Assembly: GCA_030345135.1 (NCBI GenBank) | Contig: CP128386.1 | Coordinates: 1,819,383 to 1,883,382 of the forward strand | Origin: Chitinophagaceae bacterium DXS | Lineage (GTDB): Bacteria; Bacteroidota; Bacteroidia; Chitinophagales; Chitinophagaceae | DNA length: 64,000 nucleotides | Direction of reading: 5' to 3' | Shown: piece after piece, positions 52,471-61,712 of the stretch | How the letters are laid out: each line of letters opens with the position of its first letter | Position numbering within the stretch: the first letter of the stretch is position 1 | Translations under genes and position numbers: made by a program | The notes under the pieces: generated by a model | Told to the model about the DNA's origin: nothing | The model's input: only the letters and a program-made list of their open reading frames with translations | Databases searched by the model: none

Positions 52471-53277
52471 ATGTCTTTATCTATCGCATCATTGAATTCG
52501 GGCAGCAACGGCAACTGTTATTATATCGGGAATAACAGGAATGCCGTACTTATTGATGCCGGCATCTCTTGCCGGGAAACTGAAAAAAGAATGAAGCGTA
52601 TTGGCCTGGATATTAAAAAAGTCAGGGCGATTTTTATTTCACACGAACATACAGATCATATCAGGGGAGTTGCCGTGTTGGCAAATAAATACAATCTGCC
52701 TGTTTATATCACGGAACCCACACTGCAAAACGGAGGTCTTGCATTGAGCCGGGAAAGTGTTTTTTCCTTCAAAGCGTATGAGCCTGTATGCATTGATGAA
52801 ATCACCATTACAGCCTTTCCAAAGTTTCACGATGCCGCTGAACCACATAGTTTCGTTGTTGCTTCCGATGATATCCGTATAGGTGTTTTTACCGATATTG
52901 GGGCGCCCTGCGAACATGTGATCAGGCATTTTCAACAATGCCACGCGGCTTTTCTTGAAGCCAACTACGACGAGTTGATGTTGGAAAATGGCCGCTATCC
53001 CATTTACCTGAAGAACCGCATACGTGGCGGAAAGGGGCATTTATCCAATTCTCAGGCACTTGCATTATTTACAATCCATCGACCGACATTTATGAGCCAT
53101 CTTCTCCTCTCCCATCTCTCCAAAGACAATAACGATCCTGAACTTGTTTTAAACCTGTTTCAAAAGCACGCTAACGGCACCCGCATTGTTGTTGCATCCC
53201 GCTATGAAGAAAGTGAAGTGTATACTATCGGCGGCAGCGTAAAGGCGGCAAAAGCAATTCAACTGGAACTGTATTAG
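52471..53277 (+). CDS. MBL-fold hydrolase, WalJ/YycJ type
   Basis: A metallo-beta-lactamase-fold protein of the YycJ/VicX group, cytosolic, related to 5'-exonuclease-like enzymes. The metal motif is ISHEHTDH (His58, His60, Asp62, His63), preceded by SLNSGSNGNCYYIGNNRNAVLIDAG, the family signature, and later VFTDIGAPCEHVIRHF and GHLSNSQALALF. 268 aa. It follows lacI by 43 bases and may share its transcript. The TAG stop abuts AAAGTAAAAATTC repeats. Confidence 0.9.
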   Translation: MSLSIASLNSGSNGNCYYIGNNRNAVLIDAGISCRETEKRMKRIGLDIKKVRAIFISHEHTDHIRGVAVLANKYNLPVYITEPTLQNGGLALSRESVFSFKAYEPVCIDEITITAFPKFHDAAEPHSFVVASDDIRIGVFTDIGAPCEHVIRHFQQCHAAFLEANYDELMLENGRYPIYLKNRIRGGKGHLSNSQALALFTIHRPTFMSHLLLSHLSKDNNDPELVLNLFQKHANGTRIVVASRYEESEVYTIGGSVKAAKAIQLELY

Positions 53278-53446
53278 AAAGTAAAAATTCAAAAGTAAAA
53301 ATAAAAAAAGGGTACGGTGGAAACAATGTGAGGGATCTTGATGAGGTTGTATTTGATCATGCGATCAAAATACTCTCTTGATATCAATAATCCTCTCCGA
53401 ATTACAACAGCTTCTTTTGACTTTTTACTTTTGAATTTTGATTTTT
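53278..53446. repeat. TTTTGAC/AAAAGTA facing heptamer arms between convergent genes
   Basis: Left arm 53278-53306 (AAAGTAA, AAATTCA, AAAGTAA) starts at the MBL stop; right arm 53415-53446 (TTTTGAC, TTTTTAC, TTTTGAA) ends at the stop of the membrane protein gene. Loop about 110 bases. Confidence 0.88.
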
Positions 53447-53879
53447 ATAGTACGTTTTCTTCGAATTTTTTATTCCCTGACAAATATGGAATAAGGATTG
53501 AAGCGCATAATCCAATAATGACGATCATTCCAAGTAACAATCCTCTGAACTGCACAGTGAGTTGATGGATCGGAGAACGTTCAACGCCTTCTCCTTTAAC
53601 GATCAGATACACAGTAAGGATCACAAATAATCCAATGAATATTATACTTCCTTTTTTTATTTTGTTTTTAAAAACAAAATAAAGCATACCACAAACGAGC
53701 AGAAGTATGTGACAAGCTATAATTATAGAAGGAACATTAATGATTGCTGACATAGTAAACCCGGTATTCAGCCTGTAAAAGAAATCGTAAGCAAGACATG
53801 CCAATGTGGCCATCAGGCCAGCAAATAATCCTGTCAGTACGGCCTTTGAAAAACCTGTTTGTTGATAATCGTAATTCAT
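53445..53879 (-). CDS. Four-helix membrane protein, unknown function
   Basis: A 144-aa integral membrane protein with four predicted helices (about 10-30, 42-66, 77-93 and 109-130). Motifs are not recognised; the sequence begins MNYDYQQTGFSKAVLTGLFAGLMATLACLAYDFFYRLNTGF. It may be a small transporter-like or DUF protein. It lies between WalJ and the ClC gene and is separated from the latter by 122 bases. Confidence 0.65.
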   Translation of the reverse strand: MNYDYQQTGFSKAVLTGLFAGLMATLACLAYDFFYRLNTGFTMSAIINVPSIIIACHILLLVCGMLYFVFKNKIKKGSIIFIGLFVILTVYLIVKGEGVERSPIHQLTVQFRGLLLGMIVIIGLCASILIPYLSGNKKFEENVL

Positions 53880-54001
53880 GCTTTTTATTTTGAAGATTAA
53901 ATAATTATCCTTTTGCTATGAAGCCATCAGACTTAATTTATGTACAGAAAAAGAAAGCGTGATCATTAATATCTGCAACAAGGTTTATACAATTTCCGCT
54001 C

Positions 54002-55681
54002 TTACGCTTTATTCATTATTCTGCGTCCCCTCACCAACAGCCTTTTTATATGCTTGGGTGAATTATAACTGTGCTGCAGTTCTTTTTGCCTGCTATAGTG
54101 CTTTACAATGGCAGACGAAGTAAGCTTCCCCATTATTTTCTGATCTGGTGTATTCGACACTACAGCGACCGCATCGGTTTCATAACGACCCATTACTTCC
54201 ATACAAAAGCTAAGATCATCTGTTGCATACACAAATGGCAGTCCGTTATAATCATTATCGGCAGCAACAGTTATCAGGTCCTTAGCCCTTGCATGCTTTA
54301 ATAGATCAGCTTCGTACTCGTCGGGCGTACTTACACCTCTGCGTTGAATTTTCTCGGTCATAATGCTACCCTTCATCATAAAGAATGAAACGAAATATGC
54401 AGCAGCACAAGCCGCCAGCAATGGCAACAATCCGTTCGATTGGCCAGTCGTTTCCAATGCAAACACGATAGAAGTGAGTAATGCTCTTGAGGCACCGGCA
54501 AACATTGCAGCCATTCCAATTAAGGCAGCTGTAGCAAGGTTAATCTGCAGTGAAGGAAACATGTTGAGTAAAGCCACACCTAATAGGGCACCCAAAGCCC
54601 CGCCTATGGTAAATAACGGAGCCAGGGTACCGCCTGATGTACCACTGCCAAGAGAAATTACCCATGATATATATTTCAAAAAGCAAAGTGATATCAATAA
54701 TGTCAGCGGAAGTTTTCCGCTTAACAGGTGCTGAATATTTTCATAACCTACACCCATGGTGAAAGGAGCAAAATATCCAACAATGCCTACAGCAATTGCG
54801 CCTATGGCAGGCCACCACATCCAGTGAATGGGCAACTTTTCAAACGCATCTTCAACGGCATAAACTGATTTGGAGATCAGCGAAGCTATAACACCGATGA
54901 CCAAGCCCATTGCGGCATATATAATTAACGATCCCCCCGATGCGACTGGAATTGCTGACATTGCAAACACCGGCGATGAGCCAAATAACAAGAGGTGCAT
55001 GGCTGCACCGGTAACACAGGCCAATGCGACAGGAATAATTGATTTGGGAGAAAACTCAAACAACAATAATTCAATGGCAAGCAATACGGCAGCCAGAGGG
55101 CTTCCAAATATGGCTGACATACCGGCGCAGGCTCCGGCACTTAAAATAATTTTTCTTTCCGAAGCCGAGATGTGCATGATCTGACCTGTAAACGAACCAA
55201 ATGCACCACCTGTAGCTATTATAGGGCCTTCCGCACCGAAAGGTCCGCCCGTACCGATGGAAATGGCTGCGGACAAGGGCTTTAAGAAAGTAATGCTTGG
55301 TGGTATTTTACTGTCATCAAGAATAATTTTTTCCATTGCTTCCGGTATACCGTGTCCACGGATAGCTTTAGACCCGTAACGCGCTATAAAGCCAACTATA
55401 ATACTGCCGGCAACCGGAATAAATATCACCGCCAAGCCTAGTCCGTTACGTGCGGGACTTGCCGGCTCTATTGAAAACTTTCCATAAAATGCGAGGTTTG
55501 TAATAAGATCGATAAGATAAACCAATAGCCTGGCAACAAAACCAATAACTATTGCATTTAAGATTGCCTGAAGACTCAGGTAAAGAACCCGTTTGTTAAC
55601 AAGCGATTGCTTTTTAATTTTTTGGGCCGGAAAAATATTCAATGAGGTTGATAAAGGAATCTGATCACTGTTCTGACGCAT
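54002..55681 (-). CDS. ClC-family chloride channel or Cl-/H+ exchanger
   Basis: A dimeric ClC protein with 18 helices. The selectivity elements are visible: GHGIPEAMEKII (corresponding to GSGIP), GAEGPIIATGGAFGS with the gating Glu, and GTSGGTLAPLFTIGGALG (GxFxP region). The C-terminus (about residues 470-560) looks like a degenerate CBS-type regulatory segment. ATG 55681 (559 aa) is preferred because a -7 element (55703-55710) lies between it and the upper ATG 55705. It is divergent from a Crp/Fnr gene across a perfect inverted repeat. Confidence 0.92.
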   Translation of the reverse strand: MRQNSDQIPLSTSLNIFPAQKIKKQSLVNKRVLYLSLQAILNAIVIGFVARLLVYLIDLITNLAFYGKFSIEPASPARNGLGLAVIFIPVAGSIIVGFIARYGSKAIRGHGIPEAMEKIILDDSKIPPSITFLKPLSAAISIGTGGPFGAEGPIIATGGAFGSFTGQIMHISASERKIILSAGACAGMSAIFGSPLAAVLLAIELLLFEFSPKSIIPVALACVTGAAMHLLLFGSSPVFAMSAIPVASGGSLIIYAAMGLVIGVIASLISKSVYAVEDAFEKLPIHWMWWPAIGAIAVGIVGYFAPFTMGVGYENIQHLLSGKLPLTLLISLCFLKYISWVISLGSGTSGGTLAPLFTIGGALGALLGVALLNMFPSLQINLATAALIGMAAMFAGASRALLTSIVFALETTGQSNGLLPLLAACAAAYFVSFFMMKGSIMTEKIQRRGVSTPDEYEADLLKHARAKDLITVAADNDYNGLPFVYATDDLSFCMEVMGRYETDAVAVVSNTPDQKIMGKLTSSAIVKHYSRQKELQHSYNSPKHIKRLLVRGRRIMNKA

Positions 55682-55702
55682 TTGTGAAATTCTAATTTTT
55701 AG

Positions 55703-55710
55703 CAAAAGTA
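55703..55710 (-). promoter_or_regulatory. -7 element of the ClC gene
   Basis: Minus-strand TACTTTTG matches TAnnTTTG, with the predicted start about 55697, 16 bases before ATG 55681. Its upstream side is covered by the left arm of the 18-bp inverted repeat. Confidence 0.5.
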
Positions 55711-55776
55711 TTGTTTAATTAATATTTATTAGTCATATTTTATTTTTTTTTACGACAAAAATATTAATTAAACAAT
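55710..55776. promoter_or_regulatory. Perfect 18-bp inverted repeat in the clc-crp divergent spacer
   Basis: 55710-55727 (ATTGTTTAATTAATATTT) and 55759-55776 are exact reverse complements, spaced 31 bases. Each lies about where the polymerase for one of the divergent genes would bind. Two binding sites for one regulator, perhaps the Crp/Fnr protein itself, are likely. Confidence 0.65.
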
Positions 55777-55822
55777 ATTTTAAGAGGTAGCAACATTAAA
55801 ATAAAAAACGTATTATTGGCCC

Positions 55823-56500
55823 ATGCAAGATGTTTTATGTGATGTAACGAGTTGTTTTCTATGCACTAACTGCATTCCGGAGTGGCGGGAGATTATTGCG
55901 ATGAAGAAGCAAACGCGTTTATTTAAGAAGAATGAATCAATATTTAGTGAAGGCGATGATGTAAAAGGAATTTATTTCATTTATTCCGGTGCTGTGAAAA
56001 TCCATAAACAGTGGAGCGATGAAAAAGATATGATCATTCGCTTTTCTTCTGCGGGAGACATATTGGGACACCGCGGTCTTGGCGGCGCCAATAAATATCC
56101 TGTTTCTGCAACAGCACTTGACACCACTAAAGCTTGTTTTATAACCAATCAATTTCTTGAGACGCTCCTTCGCTCCAATCACGATCTCACTTACAAGCTG
56201 ATGCATTTTTATGCAAGTGAATTACAAAAAGCCGAGCAACGGATGCGCAACCTCGCGCATATGGATGTGAAAGGACGAATTGCCGAGACGCTGCTTGATT
56301 TGAAGAAAGTCTTCGGCCTTAACGATGATGGATTTATTGGTGTTGTTATTACCAGGCAGGATATTGCTTCTTACGCCGGCACTACTTATGAAACAGTCTT
56401 CAAGCTGTTCAATGATCTCACCAGCGAAGGGGTGATTGTCACGGAAGGGAAAAGTATTCGCGTTATAAATGAGGAGAAGCTGAGGAAAATGGTGGGGTGA
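55823..56500 (+). CDS. Crp/Fnr family regulator with N-terminal Cys cluster
   Basis: A cyclic-nucleotide-fold transcription factor. The first 17 residues hold four Cys (Cys6, 11, 14, 17 in CDVTSCFLCTNCIPEW), suggestive of an oxygen- or redox-sensing Fe-S or thiol site as in FNR. The sensory beta-roll covers residues 30-125 (FSEGDDVKGIYFIYSGAVKIHK). The helix-turn-helix is VVITRQDIASYAGTTYETVFKLFNDLTSEGVI. 225 aa. It is divergent from the ClC gene and probably autoregulated. The stop is followed after four bases by AGGTGTC repeats. Confidence 0.9.
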   Translation: MQDVLCDVTSCFLCTNCIPEWREIIAMKKQTRLFKKNESIFSEGDDVKGIYFIYSGAVKIHKQWSDEKDMIIRFSSAGDILGHRGLGGANKYPVSATALDTTKACFITNQFLETLLRSNHDLTYKLMHFYASELQKAEQRMRNLAHMDVKGRIAETLLDLKKVFGLNDDGFIGVVITRQDIASYAGTTYETVFKLFNDLTSEGVIVTEGKSIRVINEEKLRKMVG

Positions 56501-57003
56501 GGACGAGGTGTCAGGTATCAGGTGTAAGGTGTGAGGTGTGAGGCAAAGGAAGGTGTCACAAGGTTTAACCTGGAAGGGTAGTTAATATAATTAAGAGGAC
56601 AGCCAGACAACTTCTTTTCGCCACACGCGAATCTATTCTGCTATTTCAACAATCACACCTATAGTTAATTCTTTAGATGCTGTTCATATTTTGAAAAAAT
56701 TATAGCCGATTTTTTTTCTTAGCCTCCGACACGCAATCATCGCCCTTCCTATTTTTGACTTCTTACTTTTGAATTTAGACTTCACACTCATACCTCACAC
56801 CTGATACCTGACACCTGATACCTGACACCTGAAACCTGATACCTGACTCCTGAAACCTGCCACCCATCTCCCCTCATTTCCTTCACCTTATCCATTAACA
56901 AAATTTATCGAAAGTATTCGAATGTTTGTCGAAATGATGATTAAATAAGAAATGGTAGTACTAGCTTTATTATGCACTGAAAAATCGTCCTTCAATACAG
57001 CGT
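56501..57003. repeat. 503-base spacer with AGGTRTC / CCTGANA facing heptamer arms
   Basis: Left arm 56505-56545 (GAGGTGT, CAGGTAT, AAGGTGT). A TTTTGAA/TTTAGAC stretch lies at 56755-56782. The main right arm (56785-56865) consists of CCTGATA, CCTGACA and CCTGAAA at period 7. No gene or clear promoter is seen before 57004. Confidence 0.88.
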
Positions 57004-57711
57004 ATGAAAAAAATTTACTCTTTAGAAAGGAAAAAATTAACAAACAGGTTTTTAGTCCTCCTATGTATTACGATACTTCTTATAAGCGGCACTGCCACAT
57101 TGCAAGCGCAAACCATTTCTGCGTTAGTTGACCTGCCCGGGCTTCTCCAAAACAAAGAGATTGAAGTTTTCAATAGAAATATCTCTCCATTAAAGGATAA
57201 CCCGCAAGGGATTCATCTCGACGCAAAATCCGGAGACGGCGTCGCCTGGATAAAGAACAGCACTTTCAAAGAAGGCACAATAACGTTCGATGTCCGTGGA
57301 AAGGATGTAATGCAGCAAAGCTTTGTGGGTATGGCTTTTCACGGCAAGAATGACAGCACTTTCGACGTAATTTATTTCAGGCCGTTTAATTTTCAATCGC
57401 CGGACCCGGCTAGAAAGAGCCATGCGGTTCAATATGTTTCACTGCCGGACTGGGACTGGGAGAAGTTGCGTACGCAGTTTCCCGGAAAACACGAAAACGC
57501 GATCAATCCGGCTCCTTCGCCCAATGAATGGATTCACTGCAGTATCAAGATTAAGGATGAGATGGTTTATGTCTACGTAAACAACATAACGGAGCCTGTA
57601 TTGACGGTAAAAAAAATATCACCAACCATACAAGGTAAAATAGGCTTTTGGGTTGGAAACAATTCAGATGGAGATTTTGCCAATTTAAGTGTTAGCATAA
57701 CTAAGAATTAA
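57004..57711 (+). CDS. Secreted ConA-like (DUF1080-type) protein
   Basis: A 235-aa exported protein with a signal peptide (about residues 1-36, ATLQAQ). The mature part fits a concanavalin/jelly-roll fold of the DUF1080 or LamG kind: GIHLDAKSGDGVAWIKNSTFKEGTITFDVRGKDVMQQSFVGMAFHG, then NEWIHCSIKIKDEMVYVYVNN and QGKIGFWVGNNSDGDFANLSVS. It probably binds or acts on a carbohydrate, but catalytic residues are not obvious. It is 32 bases ahead of a LytS/LytTR pair and may be part of that unit. Confidence 0.7.
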   Translation: MKKIYSLERKKLTNRFLVLLCITILLISGTATLQAQTISALVDLPGLLQNKEIEVFNRNISPLKDNPQGIHLDAKSGDGVAWIKNSTFKEGTITFDVRGKDVMQQSFVGMAFHGKNDSTFDVIYFRPFNFQSPDPARKSHAVQYVSLPDWDWEKLRTQFPGKHENAINPAPSPNEWIHCSIKIKDEMVYVYVNNITEPVLTVKKISPTIQGKIGFWVGNNSDGDFANLSVSITKN

Positions 57712-57743
57712 ATTTATTGTAACCCTTTGTAAAATCCCCTTTT

Positions 57744-58895
57744 ATGGAATTCGATAACGATAGGATAATCCCGCCACCCAACAGAATAGAATTGTTTTAC
57801 TGGTTGCTATTGGGAATTATAAACCCTTTGGTAAGTGGCCTTACTTTCTTTCTGACAGATTTTCAAACATGGCTGGTCCTGTTTCTTGTTAACCTGGCGT
57901 TATTGCCGGCATACGTGTTGTATGCGCGATTAATTGTACCACGTTTTTTCTTTCAAAATAAGAATACGCTTTTTATTTTTATCAGTTTTTCATTCTTTAT
58001 TCTTGTTCAACTCGTGTTATTTGCGGTGTGCGCATTGGTCTTCCACGTGATCAGTATTAATGACGAGAAATTTCATTTTTTATTTACTTATCGCACGGTG
58101 ATCATTGAAAGTCTTTGGGTGATTATTAATATCTCTGTTGCTGTTGCCATTGCGTATATCAGGAAAACATTGGATGAAAAGGAATTACTGTTCGACCTGC
58201 AAAAAGAGAACAGTTTTTTAAAGGTTCGGTATTTACGCGCCCAACTAAATCCTCACTTCCTGTTCAATACCTTAAACAGTATCTATTCGCTCAGTCTTCA
58301 AAAGTCAGACAAGACGCCTGAAGTAGTGATAAAACTTTCGGACATTATGCGCTACATGACTTATGAATGCAATCAGCCTAGAATAGAATTAACTAAAGAG
58401 ATCGATTTTATTCAAAACTATATTGACATTGAAAAACTAAGACACAATGCCGACGTCCGTTTTTCAGTTGAAGGCGATACCAAAGGAATAATGATCGAGC
58501 CGTTTCTATTTCTGCCATTTATTGAAAATGGCTTCAAACATGCTTTTGATACATCTTTCAGCAATACTTTCATTTACATTACCATTAAGGTTCAGCCGGA
58601 CCAGATCGTCTTGAACGTGATTAACAACACCAACCTGGATCTTGAAACACAGGCGAAAAGAATTAACGGCATGAGTATGCAAAACAGCAAGACACTACTC
58701 GAACTGCTGTATCCCGGAACCTACGAACTTGATATTATCCAAACCGAAAAAGAAGAAAGCAGAAGCAGTTCTCTTCGCATTAAGAACGCACGCGACAGAC
58801 TGGAAATCTTATACCCCGATTCTCACACGCTTGATGTAATTTTAAGCAACAATGTTTTTACTGTTTCTCTTATTATTAAAAATCATTTCGCTTGA
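57744..58895 (+). CDS. LytS-like histidine kinase with duplicated, degenerate G-box
   Basis: A PF06580-type kinase: four membrane helices (residues about 18-140), phosphoacceptor His171 in RAQLNPHFLFNTLNSIYSL and N-box LPFIENGFKHAF with Asn262. The ATP lid is abnormal: instead of one GxGLxN...RLELLYPG segment there are two, residues 308-330 (GMSMQNSKTLLELLYPGTYELD) and 342-365 (SSLRIKNARDRLEILYPDSHTLD), neither with the GxGL glycines. ATP binding may be weak or absent. Its stop overlaps the TTG start of the partner regulator by four bases. Confidence 0.88.
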   Translation: MEFDNDRIIPPPNRIELFYWLLLGIINPLVSGLTFFLTDFQTWLVLFLVNLALLPAYVLYARLIVPRFFFQNKNTLFIFISFSFFILVQLVLFAVCALVFHVISINDEKFHFLFTYRTVIIESLWVIINISVAVAIAYIRKTLDEKELLFDLQKENSFLKVRYLRAQLNPHFLFNTLNSIYSLSLQKSDKTPEVVIKLSDIMRYMTYECNQPRIELTKEIDFIQNYIDIEKLRHNADVRFSVEGDTKGIMIEPFLFLPFIENGFKHAFDTSFSNTFIYITIKVQPDQIVLNVINNTNLDLETQAKRINGMSMQNSKTLLELLYPGTYELDIIQTEKEESRSSSLRIKNARDRLEILYPDSHTLDVILSNNVFTVSLIIKNHFA

Positions 58896-59587
58896 TAAAA
58901 TGTATTATTGTTGAGGATGAGATACTTGCCCAACAGGTTATTCAATCGCACTTACAAAAGACCGATCAATTCGAACTCGTAGCGATTTGCAACAATGCCC
59001 TTGAAGCCGCTGAAGTATTAAACAACCAGGAAGTGGATTTGATCTTTCTTGACATCCAACTACCGGGAATGACAGGTTTGAATTTTTTACGAACGCTTGA
59101 AGATCCCCCACTGGTAGTGCTTACAACTGCTTATGCCGAATACGCACTTGAAAGTTATGAATTCAACGTGATCGATTATTTGCTGAAGCCAATATCTTTT
59201 GAACGGTTTTCAAAAATGGTCAATAAAATAAAAGAGGGAAGATTGTTTTCACAGGAACCGAAAGAAAAAAGCAATGTTCCCACTGACCATATTTTTATCA
59301 AGAGCAACAGCAAATTCTTCAAAGTAAATTTTTCAGAAATAATGTACATCGAGGGAATGAAAGACTATCTCAAGATTTTCACTCCCGAATACAAACTGAT
59401 CACACATCAGACGATGAGTGATATGGAAAGATTGTTACCTCCCGGGAAATTTATCCGTGTACACAAATCCTATATCGTTGCAGTTCCATTCATCAAAAGC
59501 ATTTATGGCAATGCTATTGAAGTTGACAAAGCCACCATCCCTATCGGCGGAAGTTATAAGGAGAAGGTGATGCAGCTTATTAAATGA
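58892..59587 (+). CDS. LytTR-type response regulator
   Basis: Partner of the preceding kinase. Receiver domain with IVEDE acids, Asp54 in IFLDIQLPGMTG and the KPI loop; LytTR domain at about residues 128-231 (DHIFIKSNSKFFKVNFSEIMYIEGMKDYLKIFT, FIRVHKSYIVAVPFIKSI, IPIGGSYKEKVMQLI). The start is TTG 58892, overlapping the kinase stop (TTGA), which implies coupling; no ATG fits the family N-terminus. The TGA stop begins a GCAAATGG repeat. Confidence 0.9.
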   Translation: MIKCIIVEDEILAQQVIQSHLQKTDQFELVAICNNALEAAEVLNNQEVDLIFLDIQLPGMTGLNFLRTLEDPPLVVLTTAYAEYALESYEFNVIDYLLKPISFERFSKMVNKIKEGRLFSQEPKEKSNVPTDHIFIKSNSKFFKVNFSEIMYIEGMKDYLKIFTPEYKLITHQTMSDMERLLPPGKFIRVHKSYIVAVPFIKSIYGNAIEVDKATIPIGGSYKEKVMQLIK

Positions 59588-59993
59588 GCAAATGGGTAAA
59601 TGTGCAAATTTGCAAATGAGCGAATTTGCAAGTTGGTGAATAGTCAATGGTGAATAGTGAAAGGTGTGAGATGCAAAGAGTTTTATACATTAAGTATTGC
59701 GAATGGACGAATTAGTGAAAAGTGAATGGTGAATAGTGAAAGGTGAAAGATCTAATATTTCCTTTAAGCAGGTGACTATATTGCATCAGTGAAAACTCCA
59801 GCATTTGCAAATTGCACAGTTACACATTTCCTCGATTTTCAATTGCCAATTCATCTGAACATTCGCATATTTGCAAATTTACTCATTCTCTCGTTTTCAA
59901 TTCATTCACACATTTGCACATTTCTACGTTTTCAATTATCAATTTTCCATTTTCAATTCATTCACACATTCGCATATTTACACATTTGCACAT
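59588..59993. repeat. GCAAATGG / ATTTGCAC octamer and GTGAAWR heptamer arms
   Basis: Left: 59588-59640 GCAAATNN octamers, then GTGAATA/GTGAAAG heptamers to about 59755. Right: 59800-59993 ATTTGCAC, ATTTACAC and CAATTTTCC words, the complement of the left set. It fills the 406 bases between the convergent LytTR and nuoN genes, and the right end merges with the nuoN stop. Confidence 0.88.
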
Positions 59994-61439
59994 TTATCTG
60001 TCTATTACCAGAAACTGTTTTATTCCCTGAATAATTACGGCGGGCATAACGCCGATTCCGAAGAGTAATAACGTTAGGACTACCAGAGCAGCATACGACG
60101 CTGTATAAAAAAATTGGTTGAGGCTTCTCTCCTTTTGAATTGTGACGGGTGAATCTGCGAATATGGTGCTAATGATGCGGAGGTAATAATACAATCCTAT
60201 AACGCTTGTAATGACCAGAACAATTACCGGCAGCCACGCGCGTTGTTCAACGCCGGCGGTTAGTACATAGAATTTTCCGATAAAGCCGGCGGTTAACGGA
60301 ATACCGGCGAGCGAAAGTAACGCCACTGTAAGTACAATTGCCATAAAGGGCTTATCCCAAAACAGACCACGATACATACTCAGGCTGTCTGCATCTTTTT
60401 CTCCGGGTGATAAAAGAATGATAATACCGAATGCAGCCAGAATAGTTATTGCATATGCCGTAAGGTAAAAGACAGCCGCTTCTACACCGGTATTGTTACC
60501 GGGAAGAAAAGCAACCAGCAAATACCCGAAATGCGCAATTGACGAATAAGCAAGCAACCGTTTAAGATTTTGTTGCCGTAGGGCAAGTATGTTGCCGGAA
60601 ATCATAGAGAGAATGGCAACGGCAGAAATAAGCATCATTACCGCACTATTGTTTTGGAGATGCAGTTCCTGACAAAAACGAAGGAACACAGCAAATACAC
60701 CCACTTTTGATACCGTTGCTATAAAACTTGCCACGGGCGAAGGCGCACCCTGGTAAACATCTGCCGCCCACAAATGAAAAGGCACCAGGGCAAGTTTAAA
60801 CCCTACTGCTACCATCATTACACCAAATCCGGTCAAGAACAAGGCAGAAGACTTGCCCGCTGCATTCAATCTTTGAGCGATCACAGCGAAATCCATACTA
60901 CCGGTCTCCATGTAGATCAAGGCCATTCCAAACAAGAGAAATGCGGAAGTCAACGCTGCCAGTACAAGATATTTGATACCCGCCTCTATTGCATTGTTTC
61001 TGGTGCGCAGATATGCGATCAATGCATACAAACTGATGCTAAGCAGTTCAAGTCCGATAAAAAACGACATAAAATGTCTGCTGATCGTAAGTATCGCAGC
61101 ACCGAGCGTACTTAGAAAAATAAGTATATAATATTCGCGTGGATTTTCTTCACGCTCTTCAAAGTAGATATAGGAAAACAACCCAACAACAAGCACACAG
61201 AATACAATCAATCCTGTAAACAAAGCACCAAATCCATCGACTATTAACAATGGCGCTATAGTCTGCGGCAATACGCCCCTTACATACCACATGGCGAAGA
61301 TCACCAGGCACATCAGGAGAAAACCTGTAACCTGTATAACGGTGTGCCCTTGCCGGAATGCTATGAGCAAAATAATCACTATTGAAGCTGCAGCCAGCAC
61401 CATGAAAGGAAGAAGCGCCATTAGTTGTTGTTCGGTCAT
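59994..61439 (-). CDS. nuoN: NADH-quinone oxidoreductase subunit N
   Basis: Membrane-arm proton-pumping subunit of complex I, with about 14 helices in 481 aa. Family motifs include FFIGLELLSISLYALIAY with the conserved Glu, LFGMALIYMETGS, GFKLALVPFHLWAADVYQGAPSPVASFIATVSKVG (key Lys residues of the antiporter-like fold), and LLAYSSIAHFGYLLVAF. It comes after nuoM but is separated by 240 bases of repeat. The TAA stop is the first triplet of an ATGTGCAAATGTG repeat. Confidence 0.95.
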   Translation of the reverse strand: MTEQQLMALLPFMVLAAASIVIILLIAFRQGHTVIQVTGFLLMCLVIFAMWYVRGVLPQTIAPLLIVDGFGALFTGLIVFCVLVVGLFSYIYFEEREENPREYYILIFLSTLGAAILTISRHFMSFFIGLELLSISLYALIAYLRTRNNAIEAGIKYLVLAALTSAFLLFGMALIYMETGSMDFAVIAQRLNAAGKSSALFLTGFGVMMVAVGFKLALVPFHLWAADVYQGAPSPVASFIATVSKVGVFAVFLRFCQELHLQNNSAVMMLISAVAILSMISGNILALRQQNLKRLLAYSSIAHFGYLLVAFLPGNNTGVEAAVFYLTAYAITILAAFGIIILLSPGEKDADSLSMYRGLFWDKPFMAIVLTVALLSLAGIPLTAGFIGKFYVLTAGVEQRAWLPVIVLVITSVIGLYYYLRIISTIFADSPVTIQKERSLNQFFYTASYAALVVLTLLLFGIGVMPAVIIQGIKQFLVIDR

Positions 61440-61444
61440 AGTAG

Positions 61445-61712
61445 TTTTTTTTAGAGCCGAAAGCTTAAAGCCTAAAGCTTAGAACCGTGTGAAGTTGTAC
61501 GTTATACGTTTTACGTTTATCGGAGCGAAGGATACACTTGAAAGATTTTATTCTCCCGCCGAATTGTGTTGCTTCAGTACAAGAGTGCGACACAAGGAAC
61601 GATACATAGCACTACTGCAGTTGGGTCCATACTAATTTCCTTTAGCTATAACAAGCAACACATTTCCTCCCCTCACCAATCAACGTATAACGTACAACTT
61701 ATTACTTATAAC
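61445..61712. repeat. TACGTTA facing arms between nuoM and nuoN
   Basis: Left: 61458-61482 AAAGCTT/AAAGCCT heptamers, then 61491-61520 with TACGTTA, TACGTTT. Right: 61676-61712 with the exact reverse complement; AAGTTGTACGTTATACGTT (61491-61509) pairs perfectly over 19 bases with 61682-61700. The right arm codes for the last residues of NuoM. Between them (61521-61675) nothing gene-like is seen. Confidence 0.9.

Noticed and set aside
59789-60068. Three overlapping plus-strand frames rich in His, Phe and Ile
   Set aside because: They are translations of the ATTTGCAC octamer arm and of the nuoN antisense strand.
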